Positions 1 through 8,443 of a stretch of 64,000 nt of DNA are shown here, in pieces. This DNA is from an uncultured Pelagimonas sp. GTDB lineage: Bacteria > Pseudomonadota > Alphaproteobacteria > Rhodobacterales > Rhodobacteraceae. Position numbers and translations under genes: made by a program. The notes beneath the pieces were generated by a model. That model was not told where the DNA came from. It saw only the letters and a program-made list of their open reading frames with translations, and did no database searches. Location of the stretch: the NCBI RefSeq assembly GCF_947498515.1, contig NZ_CANMKO010000005.1, positions 248,001 through 312,000 of the forward strand, given 5' to 3'. Position 1 is the first letter of the stretch. Every line of letters starts with the position of its first letter.

Positions 1-88
1 TAATATTGAGCTGATCCGCTGCCTTCGCGAGACCGCCACATTCATGTATGGCTTTGACCGTGCGCAGGTGGCGAAACTCGATATGCAT
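1..88 (-). CDS. metR: LysR-family regulator MetR, N-terminal fragment (runs off the window)
   Basis: Only the first 29 codons are present, read leftward from the ATG at 88. They encode the start of a LysR winged-helix DNA-binding domain: the pattern FRHLRTV, then a helix rich in A and G (GGLAKAADQLNI), is the usual first helix-turn-helix of this family. It lies head to head with metF, and a TGAA-N5-TTCA box lies between them, the arrangement expected for MetR, the homocysteine-responsive activator of methionine genes. The identification rests on this context plus a short protein fragment; another LysR regulator is possible. Confidence 0.7.
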   Translation of the reverse strand, partial: MHIEFRHLRTVKAIHECGGLAKAADQLNI

Positions 89-116
89 ATTTGCCTCATG
101 TTTGTGATGAGAATTA

Positions 117-129
117 TGAATTTGCTTCA
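117..129. promoter_or_regulatory. Candidate MetR box (TGAA-N5-TTCA)
   Basis: The sequence TGAATTTGCTTCA is a perfect dyad with four-base arms around five bases. It matches the published MetR consensus TGAANNNNNTTCA and lies 28 bp from the metR start and 86 bp from the metF start. A site here could serve both divergent genes. The match is seen directly; binding is inferred. Confidence 0.65.
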
Positions 130-215
130 CCAATGCCAAAATGCGACAAGCAGCGCAAGTAAAGCGACCTCCGCCCGGCCAATATGGCACGACAAAACAA
201 GCACAGGACCCTCCC

Positions 216-1079
216 ATGCGCCCGCAAATCTCGTTCGAATTCTTTCCGCCCCGCAATGTTGAGGGCACGTTTCGGCTCTGGGATGCTGTTCAGGTGCTCT
301 CGCCGTTGGACCCACGTTTTGTGTCGGTCACTTACGGTGCCGGTGGAACCACGCGTGATCTGACCCGTGATGTTGTTGCGACACTGCACAAGCATTCCGG
401 GTTGGCCACCGCCGCGCATTTGACCTGTGTTGATGCTACCCGCGCCGAAACCTTGGAAATTGCCCAAGGCTTTGCCGCCGCTGGGGTTTCTGACATTGTT
501 GCCCTGCGTGGTGACCCGCCAAAAGGTGCGGAAAAATTCACCCCCCACCCCAACGGGTTTGCAAATTCGGTCGAGCTGATCGAAGCGCTTTCGGAGACCG
601 GTGATTTCAACATTCGCGTTGGTGCCTACCCCGATATCCACCCCGAAGCCGCCGATGCGCAGGCTGATATCGATTGGCTCAAGCGCAAACTGGATGCCGG
701 TGCCTCCGAAGCTCTGACCCAATTCTTCTTTGAGGCCGAGACATTCCTGCGGTTCCGCGATGCCTGCGCCAAGGCGGGAATCGACAAGCAAATCATCCCG
801 GGCATCCTGCCAATTGAAAACTGGAAAGGCGCACGCAACTTTGCCAAACGCTGTGGCACCCATATTCCGGCCTGGGTCGATGATGCCTTTGGCAAGGCGG
901 CCCGCGATGGTCGCGAAGATCTTTTGGCGACGGCCATTTGCACCGAGCTGTGCAGCGAATTGTTGGACGAAGGCGTTGAAAATCTGCACTTTTACACGCT
1001 CAACCGCCCCGAGTTGACCCGCGACGTATGTTTTGCCCTTGGTGTAACACCCAACGCCAAACTAGAGCACGTGGCCTAA
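216..1079 (+). CDS. metF: Methylenetetrahydrofolate reductase
   Basis: Cytosolic FAD enzyme that reduces 5,10-methylene-THF to 5-methyl-THF for methionine synthesis. The 287-residue product is close to the usual ~290 for bacterial MetF. It begins MRPQISFEFFPPR, the conserved N-terminal strand with the catalytic Glu (FEFFPP), and has the family motifs SVTYGAGG (near residue 45) and ALRGDPP (near 95), followed by TQFFF in the second half of the barrel. A longer frame exists upstream (from 141), but homologues start at the ATG at 216. Divergent from metR and probably controlled by it. Confidence 0.95.
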   Translation: MRPQISFEFFPPRNVEGTFRLWDAVQVLSPLDPRFVSVTYGAGGTTRDLTRDVVATLHKHSGLATAAHLTCVDATRAETLEIAQGFAAAGVSDIVALRGDPPKGAEKFTPHPNGFANSVELIEALSETGDFNIRVGAYPDIHPEAADAQADIDWLKRKLDAGASEALTQFFFEAETFLRFRDACAKAGIDKQIIPGILPIENWKGARNFAKRCGTHIPAWVDDAFGKAARDGREDLLATAICTELCSELLDEGVENLHFYTLNRPELTRDVCFALGVTPNAKLEHVA

Positions 1080-1110
1080 AAACTCCTTGCGCGTGCCATG
1101 TTTTGATCAC

Positions 1111-1148
1111 CTATAAAGGGTATTTGTTATTCCAATTGCCCTTTATAG
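1111..1148. repeat. Inverted repeat between metF and the next gene
   Basis: Perfect ten-base arms CTATAAAGGG and CCCTTTATAG are separated by 18 bases. The right arm ends nine bases before the ATG at 1157, so the hairpin would occupy the leader of that gene. There is no clear T-run for a classical terminator. It may terminate metF transcription, act as an operator, or fold in the leader RNA. Confidence 0.6.
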
Positions 1149-1156
1149 AGTTTTCC

Positions 1157-1603
1157 ATGCGTGACCTAGCTCAAAAAACCTACCTGCTGCTGCTCCGTCT
1201 ATCGGGCAGCTATACACTCGCTTTTTCCTGTCTCTATGTCGCGGCGTTGCCAAGGGCCTTTGACCGGGATGCCTCTGTTCTGATCCCCAGCATTCTGGTG
1301 CTCGGTATTGCCTCGGCGGCTCTGACCTTGGCCGTTCCAAAATGGACACCAAGCTCCCTCTCGCATCCCAACTCCGGCATCCATCTCCTTCAAAACGCTT
1401 TTGGTTTGGCCATTGCGACCATCGCCTTTGCGCTGATGCCAATGACGGCTTTGATCATTTGGGATATATCCGAGCCACTCTCCAAAAACCTATCCGTGCT
1501 ATTGGGATTGATTGCCTTTGGCCTCATGGGATTGTGTTGGTGGCTGGCTCTGGCATTGGCCATTTGGCCGCGCCCCGAAGATGCCTCCGGGGCGATGGCC
1601 TAG
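1157..1603 (+). CDS. Small integral membrane protein, unknown function
   Basis: Encodes 148 residues with about four hydrophobic helices (roughly 10-30, 42-60, 82-105 and 115-138) and no recognisable domain. The helices are Leu/Ala/Ile-rich with few charges, so an inner-membrane location is likely. The ATG at 1157 was chosen over an in-frame start at 1028 because the extra segment is Cys/Arg-rich, overlaps metF and does not look like protein. The gene stands alone between metF and the leftward betaine operon, 4 bp from the end of the latter. I do not recognise it. Confidence 0.6.
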   Translation: MRDLAQKTYLLLLRLSGSYTLAFSCLYVAALPRAFDRDASVLIPSILVLGIASAALTLAVPKWTPSSLSHPNSGIHLLQNAFGLAIATIAFALMPMTALIIWDISEPLSKNLSVLLGLIAFGLMGLCWWLALALAIWPRPEDASGAMA

Positions 1604-1607
1604 CCCG

Positions 1608-2519
1608 TTAAACCGGTGCGCGCTTGGTCAGGCCCAGTTTGGCGCGGACCTCATCCGGGCCAATCACCCGCGCGCCCATCCCCTCGATCACACCACGGGC
1701 GCGGGTCACAAGCTGCGCGTTGGTGGCCAAAACGCCCTTGTCCAACCACAAGTTGTCCTCAAGCCCGACCCGAACGTTGCCGCCGGCCAAAACCGCCGCC
1801 GCCGCATAGGCCATCTGATTGCGCCCCAAAGCAAAGGCGCTAAACGTCCAATCATCGGGCACATTATTGACCATCGCCATAAAGGTGTTGAGATCATCCG
1901 GCGCGCCCCATGGCACCCCCATGCAAAGCTGTACCAAGGCCGGGCTGTCCAACACCCCCTCTTTGACCAACTCCTTGGCAAACCACAAATGCCCGGTGTC
2001 AAAGGCCTCGATCTCAGGTTTCACCCCCATCTCGGTCATCATCTTGCCCATGGCCCGCAACATACCCGGCGTGTTGGTCATAACATAATCGGCTTCGGCA
2101 AAATTCATCGTGCCGCAATCAAGCGTGCAAATCTCGGGCCGGCATTCTGCCACATGGGCGACGCGTTCCTCGGCCCCGATCATGTCGGTTCCCGCCTTAT
2201 TGACCGGAAAAGGTGCGTCAGTCGGGCCAAAAACAATGTCGCCGCCCATGCCAGCCGTTAGGTTCAACACAATATCGACGTCGCTATCACGAACACGATC
2301 TGTCACTTCCCGATAAAGCTTCACGTCCCGCGATGGCACACCGGTTTCCGGGTCACGTACATGGCAATGTACAATCGCCGCCCCGGCTTTGGCCGCGTCA
2401 ATCGCACTCTCAGCGATCTCTTTGGGGGAACGTGGTACATGCGGGCTGCGGTCTTGGGTGCTGCCCGAACCGGTGACAGCGGCGGTGATGAAGACCTCTT
2501 TGTTCATGGTCAATGGCAT
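1608..2519 (-). CDS. BKACE (DUF849) beta-keto acid cleavage enzyme, probably for 3-dehydrocarnitine
   Basis: Zinc enzyme of the beta-keto acid cleavage family, which transfers an acyl group from a beta-keto acid to acetyl-CoA, giving acetoacetate and a new CoA ester. The 303-residue length fits the family, and the Zn-binding motif HCHVRD is present (His51, His53). The start at 2519 has a good ribosome site, GGAGG six bases upstream. Last gene of the leftward operon with caiD, a CoA ligase and an acyl-CoA dehydrogenase; in that setting 3-dehydrocarnitine, giving betainyl-CoA, is the best substrate guess. Family assignment is firm; substrate is inferred. Confidence 0.85.
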   Translation of the reverse strand: MPLTMNKEVFITAAVTGSGSTQDRSPHVPRSPKEIAESAIDAAKAGAAIVHCHVRDPETGVPSRDVKLYREVTDRVRDSDVDIVLNLTAGMGGDIVFGPTDAPFPVNKAGTDMIGAEERVAHVAECRPEICTLDCGTMNFAEADYVMTNTPGMLRAMGKMMTEMGVKPEIEAFDTGHLWFAKELVKEGVLDSPALVQLCMGVPWGAPDDLNTFMAMVNNVPDDWTFSAFALGRNQMAYAAAAVLAGGNVRVGLEDNLWLDKGVLATNAQLVTRARGVIEGMGARVIGPDEVRAKLGLTKRAPV

Positions 2520-2601
2520 GGCTGCCTCCTTTCAATTTTAATGCAACGTCGGGCGGGATGGTGGGCGGGGCGACGTGACCCGGCACGAGCGGCGACAAAC
2601 A

Positions 2602-3384
2602 TCACCGCCCCTTCCAAACCGGATCCCGCTTTTCGGCAAAGGCCTTGGCCCCCTCCAACTGATCCTCACTGCGATACAATTTCTCAACTGTTTCAAACTG
2701 CGATTTGGTGATCTTGTTCAACGCGTCTTGAAACTTCATATCCTCGGCCTCGCGCACCACTTCCTTGATCGCCGCAAACACCAAGGGTGGACCGGCCGCC
2801 AAAGCATCCGCCATCTCGCGCGCTTTGGCCATCAAATCACCGGCAGGGTGAATTTGATTAATCATCCCCCAACGCGCCGCCTCTTCGGCATCTAACCAAC
2901 GGCCTGTGAACAACATTTCCATCGCGATGTGGTATGGTATGCGCTTGGGTAGCTTGAGGCTCGCCGCATCCGCCACCGTTCCAGACCGGATTTCCGGCAA
3001 GGCGAAACTGGCGTGTTCCGCCGCTAGAATAATATCGCCCGACAGCGCCAATTCCAAACCACCGCCACAGCAAATCCCATTCACCGCCATGATCACCGGC
3101 TTGTTCAAGCCGCGCAGCTCTTGCAACCCGCCAAAGCCGCCAACCCCATAATCACCATCGACGGCGTCCCCATCGGCGGCGGCCTTCAAATCCCACCCGG
3201 GACAGAAAAACTTCTCACCCGCGGCTGTCACAAGCGCGACGCGCAACTCCGGATCGTCACGAAATTCGGTGAACACTTCACCCATGATCCGACTTGTGGC
3301 CAAATCAATCGAGTTTGCCTTGGGCCGATCCAGTGTCACTTCAAACACATGGCCACGACGCTCGGTTCGAATAGGTCCTGTCAT
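2602..3384 (-). CDS. caiD: Carnitinyl-CoA dehydratase (crotonobetainyl-CoA hydratase)
   Basis: Crotonase-fold enzyme that interconverts crotonobetainyl-CoA and L-carnitinyl-CoA. The 260-residue product tracks E. coli CaiD closely: RPKAN near 20, GEKFF, GWDLKAAA in the oxyanion-hole loop, and the C-terminus EKRDPVWKGR, which is identical as I recall it. The two catalytic glutamates expected at 111 and 131 are present at exactly those positions (GGGLE and FALPE). Its start overlaps the stop of the upstream ligase gene by 4 bp, showing translational coupling. It is the strongest pointer to carnitine/gamma-butyrobetaine as the operon substrate. Confidence 0.9.
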   Translation of the reverse strand: MTGPIRTERRGHVFEVTLDRPKANSIDLATSRIMGEVFTEFRDDPELRVALVTAAGEKFFCPGWDLKAAADGDAVDGDYGVGGFGGLQELRGLNKPVIMAVNGICCGGGLELALSGDIILAAEHASFALPEIRSGTVADAASLKLPKRIPYHIAMEMLFTGRWLDAEEAARWGMINQIHPAGDLMAKAREMADALAAGPPLVFAAIKEVVREAEDMKFQDALNKITKSQFETVEKLYRSEDQLEGAKAFAEKRDPVWKGR

Positions 3385-5459
3385 GCCTGTTTCTCCAATC
3401 TGATCAACGCATCCACCGCCACGGCCCCTTTAGGGAGACATAGCAGCGGGTTAATTTCAACTTCGCCAACCGCCCCCGCATGGGCAATCACATAGTCCTG
3501 AACCGCAAGAACGGCGTTTACAATCGCCTTCACATCCGCCGCCTCTGCGCCCCGATACCCGGACAACAATGGCGCGATCCGCAAAGTTTCCAGTGCAGAG
3601 ACAAGCCCCCTCTCGTCCACCGGCAGCAAAAGCGACATCGTATCCTGCATAAGTTCAGTCAAAACCCCGCCCGCGCCCAGCGTCAAAACATAGCCATGCG
3701 CCGGGTCGCGCGTCACCCCAACCAACACCTCGGCCAAGGCCCCCGAAATCATCTGTTCCACTAGGTAGTCTTGCGCGGCCATGGCTTCTGCCGCCTCAAT
3801 CACATCCGACGGTGAGCAAAGGTTTACTTTCACCGCCCCGGCCTCGGTTTTATGGGCAAAGCCTTCACCCTTCAAAACAACTGGAAACCCGATTTCCTGC
3901 GCTGCATTCGCCGCCTCTTCAACTGAACAAACACGGCGTGAAAGTGGAACCATCAACCCATGCTCTGCCAAGGTCGCCTTGGCGGCCCCTTCGCTCAAAA
4001 TCGATTGGGTATCCGCCGCATCCCCCGTCCCAGTCGCAGAACCGGCACCGTTTTGAGGGCGCAATATTGGCGTTGACGCAGGCCCATGTGCCCCCAACCA
4101 AACCGCTGCCGACAACCCTTCCAAGGCTTCCCCAATACCAGAGAGCGGGATCACACCGCGCGCCATCAAATCTTGGGCCACATGCTCTGGCATTGTTTCC
4201 GGTAAGCTGGCCAATACCGCCATTGTCCGCCCGGTCTCTTTTGCCGTGGCAACCACCGCATCGGTGACCCTGTCCCACTCCGCGGCATCACAGCGATCTA
4301 ACCGCGGGAAATCCAACACAACGACCCCCAGAGCCAAAGCCCCCGTTGCCATCATCGCGCTGAAACAAGCGGTCATCGCGGGGCCGTCGTTCCAGATGTA
4401 TGTATGGTAATCCAAAGGGTTGGCCAAGGCGACCTTGGGTCCAAGCGCCGTTCGCAAGGCCTCTTCTTGATCTGCACCCAACGCGGGAAAGTATAGGTTC
4501 GAACCAAGGACACTATCAGCCATCAAACTGGCCTCGCCGCCCGAACATGACATCGACGCGATCCCACCATGTTCCAACGGACCGCTGCAATTCAGAACCT
4601 TCAAAGCCTCCAAAAGCCCCGCCAATGTCCCAACTTGCGCAATACCAAGCCGGGCCAGTAAGGCCCGTGCCCCCGCATCCGACCCCGCCAGAGACGCCGT
4701 ATGAGAGATCGTGGCAGCACTGGCTTGTTCGGACGCGCCGACCTTGAGAGCAACAATACGTTTGCCAAGATTGAATGCCTTGGCGGCCAAGGCTTCAAAG
4801 CGGCGAATGTCTGCAATCCCTTCGATATGCAAACCAAGGGCCGTGACCCGAGGGTCATCCAAAACCGCCATGCCCAGCTCGGCCAAATCCGTTTGGGCCT
4901 GATTTCCAACGGTGCCTAGATACGCAATCGGCAACCCGCGTGTTTGCATGGTCAGGTTCAAAGCGATGTTCGAGCTTTGCGTCAAGATCGCGACGCCGCT
5001 TTCGACCTGCGTCATACCGTGGTGATCCGGCCACAGGGCGGCACCATCTAACGCATTGATAAAGCCATAACAATTGGGGCCCAATATACGCATTTGACCG
5101 GCAGCAGCAAGCAACGCAGCTTGAAGGTCGGCACCATTTCCTAGCTCGGCCTGTGCCTCTTGAAACCCCGATGCAAAGCACACGGCCCCGCTGGTACCGC
5201 GTTCCGCCAATTGCCGAACCGCCTCAACCGTAACCTCGCGGTTCACACCAACAAAGGCCGCGTCCGGTGCCGAAGGCAGCACGTCGATCGACGCATAGGC
5301 CGCCACACCGCCAACCTCGGACCGTTTGGGATGAACCGGCCAAATATCCCCAGCAAACCCAATTTTGCGACATTCCCGAATGACGTTGGCGCACCACGCC
5401 CCCCCGCCAATCACCGCGATGCTCTGCGGCTTCAACAAACGCGACAGATTATCCGACAT
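3381..5459 (-). CDS. ADP-forming acyl-CoA (acetate--CoA) ligase family protein, probable betaine-type CoA ligase
   Basis: A 692-residue single-chain ligase of the acetyl-CoA synthetase (ADP-forming) type: an N-terminal CoA-binding Rossmann domain (SIAVIGG near 13, LGPNCYGFIN near 130), a middle succinyl-CoA-ligase-like domain (SCSGGEASL), and a C-terminal ATP-grasp domain from about 480 (GFPVVLKGEGFAHKTEAG, later VGEVEINPLL). It would activate the operon substrate to its CoA thioester. E. coli uses the AMP-forming CaiC for carnitine, so an ADP-forming enzyme here is a different solution. The ATG at 5459 (MSDNLSRLL) is preferred to 5483. Substrate inferred from the neighbouring caiD. Confidence 0.8.
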   Translation of the reverse strand: MSDNLSRLLKPQSIAVIGGGAWCANVIRECRKIGFAGDIWPVHPKRSEVGGVAAYASIDVLPSAPDAAFVGVNREVTVEAVRQLAERGTSGAVCFASGFQEAQAELGNGADLQAALLAAAGQMRILGPNCYGFINALDGAALWPDHHGMTQVESGVAILTQSSNIALNLTMQTRGLPIAYLGTVGNQAQTDLAELGMAVLDDPRVTALGLHIEGIADIRRFEALAAKAFNLGKRIVALKVGASEQASAATISHTASLAGSDAGARALLARLGIAQVGTLAGLLEALKVLNCSGPLEHGGIASMSCSGGEASLMADSVLGSNLYFPALGADQEEALRTALGPKVALANPLDYHTYIWNDGPAMTACFSAMMATGALALGVVVLDFPRLDRCDAAEWDRVTDAVVATAKETGRTMAVLASLPETMPEHVAQDLMARGVIPLSGIGEALEGLSAAVWLGAHGPASTPILRPQNGAGSATGTGDAADTQSILSEGAAKATLAEHGLMVPLSRRVCSVEEAANAAQEIGFPVVLKGEGFAHKTEAGAVKVNLCSPSDVIEAAEAMAAQDYLVEQMISGALAEVLVGVTRDPAHGYVLTLGAGGVLTELMQDTMSLLLPVDERGLVSALETLRIAPLLSGYRGAEAADVKAIVNAVLAVQDYVIAHAGAVGEVEINPLLCLPKGAVAVDALIRLEKQA

Positions 5460-5481
5460 GTGCCCTCGCCTCTTGCGGTGC

Positions 5482-5501
5482 AAATTCCGTGCACGGAATT
5501 T
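5482..5501. repeat. Intergenic 20-bp palindrome (family copy 1)
   Basis: A perfect 20-base palindrome built as AAATTCC-GTGCAC-GGAATTT, lying in the 58-bp gap between the acyl-CoA dehydrogenase and ligase genes of one operon. The same unit recurs at 34470 and, with an ATGCAT centre, at 16598. It resembles REP-like intergenic elements in being palindromic, extragenic and repeated. Confidence 0.75.
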
Positions 5502-5517
5502 GGCCCAGCCTCACGCT

Positions 5518-6678
5518 TTATGCTCCCATTGGGCGAAAGAGATCGCGGCTGATAATATGGCGCTGAATCTCAGACGTGCCGTCCCAAATCCGTTCAACCC
5601 GCGCATCGCGCCAAAAGCGCTCAATCGGGAAGTCATCCATCAACCCCATGCCGCCAAAAATTTGCAACGTCGTATCCGTCACCCGCGCCAACATTTCGCT
5701 GGCATAAAGCTTGGCCGAGGCAATTTCTCTGTTCGCTGGCAAACCTTGATCCAAACGCCATGCGCCCGACAATGTCAGCCAATCCGCCGCGTCAATTTCG
5801 GTGATCATATCGGCGACCTGAAAACTCACGCCCTGAAACTTGGCAATCGGCTGGCCAAATTGTTTACGCTCGGCGGCATAGTCCAAAGCATAGTCAAAAC
5901 AGCGCCGCGCCCGACCGACGCAAAAGGCCGCCACGGTCAAACGGGTCGCATAGAGCCATTCGTTCATGACCTCAAACCCGCCATCCACCTCGCCCAAAAC
6001 CTGCGCATCCGGCAGGCGGCAGTCATCAAAGCTCAGGATGTAATTCTTGTACCCTTTGTGGCTGACCGAGTGATAACCCTCGCGGACGTCAAAACCCGGA
6101 TGGCCACGGTCGACCAGAAAACAGGTGATGCGCTTTTTCGGTCCCTTGGGCGTGTCATCTACACCTGTCGCCACAAAAACGATAAAGAAATCAGCATGTT
6201 CCGCACCAGAAATAAAATGCTTGGACCCATTCACAACCCAATCACCACCATCGCGCTGAGCCTGACATTTCATCCCACGCACATCTGACCCGGCATCCGG
6301 TTCCGTCATTGCCAGCGCATCCATCCGCTCGCCCCGCACCGCAGGCAGTAGGTATTTGTCACGCTGGTCACCGGCGCAGGCCATCAGGATATTTTGGGGT
6401 CGGCCAAAGAAATGCGTGAGCGCCATAGACCCGCGGCCTAGTTCACGTTCGACCAAGGTGAAATCCATGTGGGTCAGGCCAGCGCCGCCAACCTCTTCGG
6501 GAAAGTTGCAGGCGTAGAAGCCAAGATCGATGCATTTCTGCTTGATCTGCTCCCCCAGCTCATGAGGCACCTGCCCGCTGCGCTCAACCTCGGCTTCATG
6601 GGGGTAAATCTCGTTTTCGACAAAACTGCGGACGGTCGAGACGATCATCTCCTGCTCTTCTGACAAACCAAAATGCAT
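5518..6678 (-). CDS. Acyl-CoA dehydrogenase, probable gamma-butyrobetainyl-CoA / crotonobetainyl-CoA oxidoreductase
   Basis: FAD flavoprotein of the acyl-CoA dehydrogenase family, 386 residues, with the full order of domains: N-terminal helical domain (SEEQEMIVSTVRSF), the FAD-binding loop MTEPDAGSDV near 125, the NGSKHFISGA segment near 150, and the C-terminal helical domain with FGGMGLMDDFPIERFWRDAR. Where short- and medium-chain enzymes carry the catalytic Glu just before GT, this protein has Asp366 (RIWDGTSEIQR). First gene of the leftward operon, 75 bp from a divergent GlxA-type regulator. In context it would oxidise gamma-butyrobetainyl-CoA to crotonobetainyl-CoA, feeding CaiD; that role is inference. 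Confidence 0.85.
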   Translation of the reverse strand: MHFGLSEEQEMIVSTVRSFVENEIYPHEAEVERSGQVPHELGEQIKQKCIDLGFYACNFPEEVGGAGLTHMDFTLVERELGRGSMALTHFFGRPQNILMACAGDQRDKYLLPAVRGERMDALAMTEPDAGSDVRGMKCQAQRDGGDWVVNGSKHFISGAEHADFFIVFVATGVDDTPKGPKKRITCFLVDRGHPGFDVREGYHSVSHKGYKNYILSFDDCRLPDAQVLGEVDGGFEVMNEWLYATRLTVAAFCVGRARRCFDYALDYAAERKQFGQPIAKFQGVSFQVADMITEIDAADWLTLSGAWRLDQGLPANREIASAKLYASEMLARVTDTTLQIFGGMGLMDDFPIERFWRDARVERIWDGTSEIQRHIISRDLFRPMGA

Positions 6679-6753
6679 GCGGCGCTCCTCGTGTTCTGCA
6701 CAAAAGGTAACTTTGGCTCGCCAGTTTTAATCGTGCATGATACGGCGTTGACC

Positions 6754-7704
6754 ATGCACAAGTCGAACCCCGCCCCAAAAACACGCAAAATTGGCGTTTT
6801 ACTTTTTGAGCAATTCTCCAATCACGCCTTGGCCAACGCCGTGGAGCCCCTGCGCGCGGCCAACTCACTTGCGCGTCAAAACCTGTATGATTGGCAGTTC
6901 TTGGGGATTGAAAACGGGACGGTCACATCGTCTAGCGGATTGCCTGTGACCCCTGATAACACCCTGACCAATCATCCCGGAGGAGACCTGTTGTTGGTGC
7001 TGCCAAGCTATGGGTTTCGGGACCAAGGCACTCCTCAAACTCTGCGCGCATTGCGGGCCGCGCGGACGCGGTTTAAGCAGATTGCCGGGTTGGATATGGG
7101 ATCGTGGCTTTTGGCAAAGGCCGGATTATTGGATGGGCAACGCGCCACCATTCATTGGGATGAGCTCATCCATTTTGCCGAGCGTTTTCCAGAGGTTGAG
7201 GTGCGCGAAGATCGCTATATTGGCCAAGGGCCCATCTTGTCCTGTGGTGGGGCCAGCACAACGATGGAGCTGATGCTTGACCTGATCGGGCAGCATCACG
7301 GCACGATGCTACGGCTCGAAGTGGCGGCCTTGTTTATGCATGGCGAACGCGACCCGGCCGAGATCGCGCCGGTGCGTATGGGCGACAATCAAGTTGTCCA
7401 AGCCGCTGTCGCAATCATGCGGCGCACCACCGAAGCCCCCCTTCCCCTTGAGGCCATCGCCAAACGGCTTGGTCTGGGTTTGCGGGCCATGGAAAAACAT
7501 TTCATCAGCGCCACGGGCCAAAGCCCGCGTAGCGTTTACCTGTCACTTCGGCTTGGGGTGGCGCGGCGGTTGGTTGAACAAACGCGGCAATCGGTCACCG
7601 AAATCGCCACGCGTTGTGGGTATGAAGACCCAAGCGCCCTTACCCGTGCCTTTCGACGCGAATTCGGCATGACGCCACGCGACATGCGCAAGAGCTTATC
7701 CTAG
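6754..7704 (+). CDS. GlxA-family transcriptional regulator (DJ-1/PfpI-like domain plus AraC HTH), CdhR-like
   Basis: The 316-residue product has a DJ-1/PfpI-type sensor domain (KIGVLLFEQFSNHAL at about 12) and a C-terminal AraC-type double helix-turn-helix (RLVEQTRQSVTEIATRCGYED, then FRREFGMTPRDMR). At the usual nucleophile elbow the sequence is GLDMGSWLLAKAGLLDG, with no Cys, so this half should bind a ligand rather than catalyse. Regulators of this class (CdhR, GbdR) control carnitine and betaine use in Pseudomonas. It is divergent from the acyl-CoA dehydrogenase gene and probably activates that operon. The ATG at 6754 is chosen because upstream sequence overlaps that gene. Confidence 0.85.
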   Translation: MHKSNPAPKTRKIGVLLFEQFSNHALANAVEPLRAANSLARQNLYDWQFLGIENGTVTSSSGLPVTPDNTLTNHPGGDLLLVLPSYGFRDQGTPQTLRALRAARTRFKQIAGLDMGSWLLAKAGLLDGQRATIHWDELIHFAERFPEVEVREDRYIGQGPILSCGGASTTMELMLDLIGQHHGTMLRLEVAALFMHGERDPAEIAPVRMGDNQVVQAAVAIMRRTTEAPLPLEAIAKRLGLGLRAMEKHFISATGQSPRSVYLSLRLGVARRLVEQTRQSVTEIATRCGYEDPSALTRAFRREFGMTPRDMRKSLS

Positions 7705-7714
7705 AGGAATGCGC

Positions 7715-8374
7715 CTAAGCGGTTTCCTCTTCAACCTCTTGATAAAACTGTCGGATTTGTTGTTTCAGAATGCTGAGGTGATTGCGCAGTTCGGCCTGAA
7801 AAGCAGCGGCGTCCCGGGCGCGCAGCGCCGCCAAAATCGCCTGATGCTGGGCGAAAACGCGGTCTTGGTTGCGCCCTGCGCGTGACCCCAAAAAACGGGC
7901 GCGCCAAAGACGTGACAACAAAGAGCGATGGGTTTCAGCCAGCGGAATGTTATGCGACGCGCGCACAATGGCGACATGGAATTCCATGTCGATTTCAAAC
8001 AGATCGATCTCATCAATCGAGTCTGATTCCGCTTCCATCCGCGCTTGGATCGCGGCGATTTGGTCGATCTCTTCGTCGGTTGCCTTGGCACAGGCTAATT
8101 CGCCGGACAAAAGCTCAAGCGCGCGGACCAAATCCATGCAATCGCTGATCTCTTTCCACGATGGATCGGCGACAATCGGGCTTCGGGATGGGCGCAAAAC
8201 CACCAAACCTTCGTTGGCCAATTGGCGAATCGCTTCGCGCATCGGCGTACGGCTCACCCCCATTTCGGCGGCGTTGTCGCGCTCTTTGATCGGAGAGCCC
8301 GGCGCAAGATCGCCACGCAAAATCCCCCGCCGTAGGCGGTTTGCGATATGCTCAAAGCGGTTTTCTTCTGCCAT
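7715..8374 (-). CDS. GntR-family regulator, FCD (FadR/VanR) subfamily
   Basis: The 219-residue product has an N-terminal winged helix (residues 1-70: LRRGILRGDLAPGSPIKE, VSRTPMREAIRQLANEGLV) and an all-helical FCD ligand domain whose metal-site pattern is visible as DMEFHVAIVRASHN followed by QHQAILAALRARD. FCD regulators usually repress catabolic operons and release DNA on binding a small organic acid. It is divergent from the TRAP operon, and two TGGTATACCA palindromes lie in the gap. It is the obvious candidate to bind all six copies of that palindrome in the window. Family firm; ligand unknown, a sugar acid or keto acid being likely. Confidence 0.9.
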   Translation of the reverse strand: MAEENRFEHIANRLRRGILRGDLAPGSPIKERDNAAEMGVSRTPMREAIRQLANEGLVVLRPSRSPIVADPSWKEISDCMDLVRALELLSGELACAKATDEEIDQIAAIQARMEAESDSIDEIDLFEIDMEFHVAIVRASHNIPLAETHRSLLSRLWRARFLGSRAGRNQDRVFAQHQAILAALRARDAAAFQAELRNHLSILKQQIRQFYQEVEEETA

Positions 8375-8443
8375 GCCCTTCTTAGCCCTCTTTCAGGTTG
8401 GGTCCTTGTTCGAACCTTGACCGAAAATGTCGAGTGCAAAATT

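Noticed and set aside
114-989. Long open frame on the minus strand opposite metF
   Set aside because: It mirrors metF codon structure, has no ribosome site or family motif, and would conflict with a certain gene.
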